Assembly (NCBI GenBank): GCA_026826555.1
Contig: JAKSZT010053769.1
Span: 9,005,842 to 9,069,841, forward strand
Origin: Tolypeutes matacus
Lineage: Eukaryota > Chordata > Mammalia > Cingulata > Chlamyphoridae
Direction of reading: 5' to 3'
Length of the DNA: 64,000 nucleotides
The notes under the pieces: generated by a model
Database searches by the model: none
Seen by the model: only the letters and a program-made list of their open reading frames with translations
What the model was told of the DNA's origin: nothing
Program-made: the position numbers and the translations under genes
Shown: positions 49,701-52,700 of the stretch, piece after piece
How positions within the stretch are numbered: position 1 is the first letter of the stretch
How the letters are laid out: every line of letters begins with the position of its first letter

Positions 49701-52700
49701 TGTCATGCAGAACAATTCCAAAAATTCCCTGTGTTCCACCTCTTCATCCCTTCCCCTCCTCTTAGAACCTCTAGTAAGCACTGTCTTTCTTACAAGCGCT
49801 TCTGTTACCACATGCTGATAACTACAATAACAATTTTGGTCCCTGGTTACACTCCCATCTTATGTTTGTTCATTCCTCAGTCTTGAGGAATTTGGGGTGA
49901 TCGCAGCTCTGCTTCAGATTGAGAGGGGCTTAGATAGTACAGGGCAGATGGAAGGAACTGTTTTGCTTGCTGTTGTAGATACTCTTTCTTTTTTGGGATA
50001 GGACTTGTCCATTGTCATCATTTTGCTAACTGTCCTGGTGAGTCCAAAAAACTGGAGAGTAGCTATGGCTGCAACTCTGCTGGGATTCAGGGCTCAACCA
50101 GCATATGAACAGACTGAAGACTGAAATCTCTGGGACATGTATTTAATGGTTATAGTGCTAATTATAGGTTCAAATAAAAGAGGTAGAAGAATCATGAGTA
50201 GGGAAATTATAAATGAGTCTAACTCTTATATTGGGGAAATAAATTATCATATATTCCATAATAAAACCCAGTTCTTGTCTACTTTTAAAGTAACCAAGAG
50301 TCACAAAAACTCGCCTATTTTAAACTCAGAACACTTCTTCCTATGGTTTTCTTTAATACTAAAACTGCAGATTAGGCTGAAATTTTCAAATATGAAATCA
50401 CCCTTAAGGGGTTTCTTACCAATATTGATCCTGGTCTCATCATGCAGGAAATATAAGCAGGTTGCCATTGTTTCTGCCAACAGTTTACCTTCTGTAGAAA
50501 TGAACTGCATGCTAGAAGCTGCTGCCCCTCTGTTATCGAGTTACACTGCATTTAAAAACAAATGCATTTCAGAGATGGAGCCTATATGCTGGGGAATGCT
50601 ATATATATCTTCAAACCATCTTCTGGTTATCAGCAGCTTTTATTTGCACCAGGTATAGGGAGAGAATACTTCTTCCTCTGGCCTGCTCTCTGCCCATTTG
50701 CTCAGCCCACCCCAAGGAAGGTAGAGTGACTTACCTCACTGATAAAGTCCATCCTCCTCCCCCTTCTTGAGTGTGAGCCTACCTACAGGGAGCGGATCTT
50801 CTCCTTTCCTTCCTGCAGGCTGTGCTGATATGCCCAGGTGATAAGTGTTGCTAATCCCGGGTTCTGTTTGGAGGCCAATTATGCTTTAGTCTCCAAACTG
50901 GCCCCTAGCAGATCAAATGCTGATATTTTGTCTTTCAGTTTGTGGCTTTGTTTTATTTTTCAAATTGTATAGAACCAAGCTAGCCTTAAGTGTGCTAGTT
51001 TGTGGGGGGTTTCTTTGGAGAAACCAATGCTTTGGATGTAAGTGGTTATGATGCCAGAAGAATTTGAACTTTGTAGACGTGGACTGGAATTAAAAGTTCT
51101 ACATTTAATTGAAATGCCAACTTGGAGAAGTCACCTAATATTTTAGCCCCAATTTCCTTATCATTGAAAATGGAGAAATCCTATTCATGTTTCTTTTGTA
51201 ACAGGGTTGCTATGGCACTCCAGTAAGTACTGAAGCAAATGCACTGTAATATCAGACACAACCAAAGGTTATATCTAATTTACATTTTTGTTTCAGATAG
51301 TTTAACATAGATTTTTTTAATGGTATAGATTAATAATATTATTCTGAACTTTCACATCTTAACCACAAAATTCCCAACAGGATGATAATCCGCAGGAATA
51401 TCTAGTGCAGAGAGAGGTTAGTAAGCCTCCAATCTTCAAGCAGAAAATTGGTAACTTTGCATGGTATGCGTCCACGACCCAGCTAGCAGTGGTAGAACCA
51501 CAGTGCCTGGCCACTTCTCTGTCAAGGTCATTTCAAACTCTGGGATTTTAGGAGTGCCTTTTTTTGAGGAAAACATTTTGAGACAACTCTGTAACTCCAT
51601 AGAGAAAGTTTTTTTAAATTCATATAGCACCATCCTGAGATTACCAGAATGTAATCACACCCTTATCTCTTCTAATTATTTTATTTTAGGTAACACGTCA
51701 CCTTGCCAAACTCTTTGACAGCATCGCAGACCTGCAGTTTGAAGACAATGAGTATGTTTCTGCACACACAGCAGTAGGGATGTACAGCAAGGAAAAGGAA
51801 TATGTCTCATTCCAAGCTGAGTGTGAATGCGTAGGCCATGTAAGATTTGATTTTGAAGGTTTTTATACTAGGGGAAGATTTGCAGAATATTTTTTAAAAG
51901 GTTCAATTGAACAAGAACAAATCAACTCAGGTCAAATCAGGCTCTGGGGAGTTTTGTGCTCACACATATGACAGAGAGCTACTCTGCCCTGCCTCCCAAT
52001 TTCTGTTCATTTGGCTTCAGCACCCAGCTGGGTCTCCGAGATGCTGGAAGTTGAACTAGAGAGAAAGGACTGTCACAGATTGAGCAGATCCAAAAATTAG
52101 TAACAAATGCAACCCAGTGACCGAGTCCTACAAAGCATATACTGTTTCACCACTACTCTAAGAGTACAGAGAAGTATTATAGTGAAGCAGCACCTTGCAA
52201 TAAAGCATATTTTAAAGAGGCTTTGTGGCGTAGTGTTCTGAAGTGATTGTTGTAAGCGGCTGTTCATAAAGTTCGAAGTCATATATGTTAATTAACATGT
52301 GCACGGGCAGTTAAGTTAGCACATTCTCTTCTCTCACAGCCACATACCTCAAAAATATTCTGAACGTTTATCCAAAGAATGCCTCACTATAATTTATGAG
52401 GAAGCTTTTGGTGTGTTCTGATGATGTAGAGGCATTGCCTCTTTTGATGATGATGCTTGTGTAGCTTGAATTAATCCCCAGAGTAACTAAGATAGTGCCC
52501 TCTATTAGAGAACCCTTTGGGTTGGGGCAGAGGGTTCCTTAAATGTGCCTTGCAGAAATGTGATTGCAATCCTCTTACTGGAGTTTTCTTTACTCCTCTC
52601 TGTTGGTTTTTAATATTGTTCCAGAAAAATCCTGCCAAATGAAGGGGAAGCAGATGGTGGAATACTTTGATTAAAATATATTTTTGATCTCCTGGGCTTT

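Larger units (their letters stand above)
36825..51689 (+). other. DNAH11: DNAH11 intron, 14865 bp (largest)
   Basis: GT-AG intron separating codons for PKQ and VTR, which are adjacent in the family. It holds a dimeric SINE (37028-37506), a hAT-like transposon (38048-38531), a 255-codon ORF with a hairpin (39514-40281), antisense L1s (40748-42765), a MER-type fragment (44202-44340), ancient L1-like DNA (46020-47200), sense L1 plus an L1 5' UTR-like piece (47240-48175) and an antisense L1 3' end (49408-49870). The stretches 42900-44200, 44350-46000, 48200-49400 and 49900-51689 show nothing I can name. Confidence 0.75.

Noticed and set aside
50137..50658. 173-codon plus-strand ORF
   Set aside because: Low-complexity composition, no known family, inside a large intron with no supporting signals.
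51686..51695. Possible recursive splice site (AG followed by gtaaca)
   Set aside because: The GT begins a conserved valine codon of the exon and the donor-like context is weak, so ordinary acceptor use explains it.
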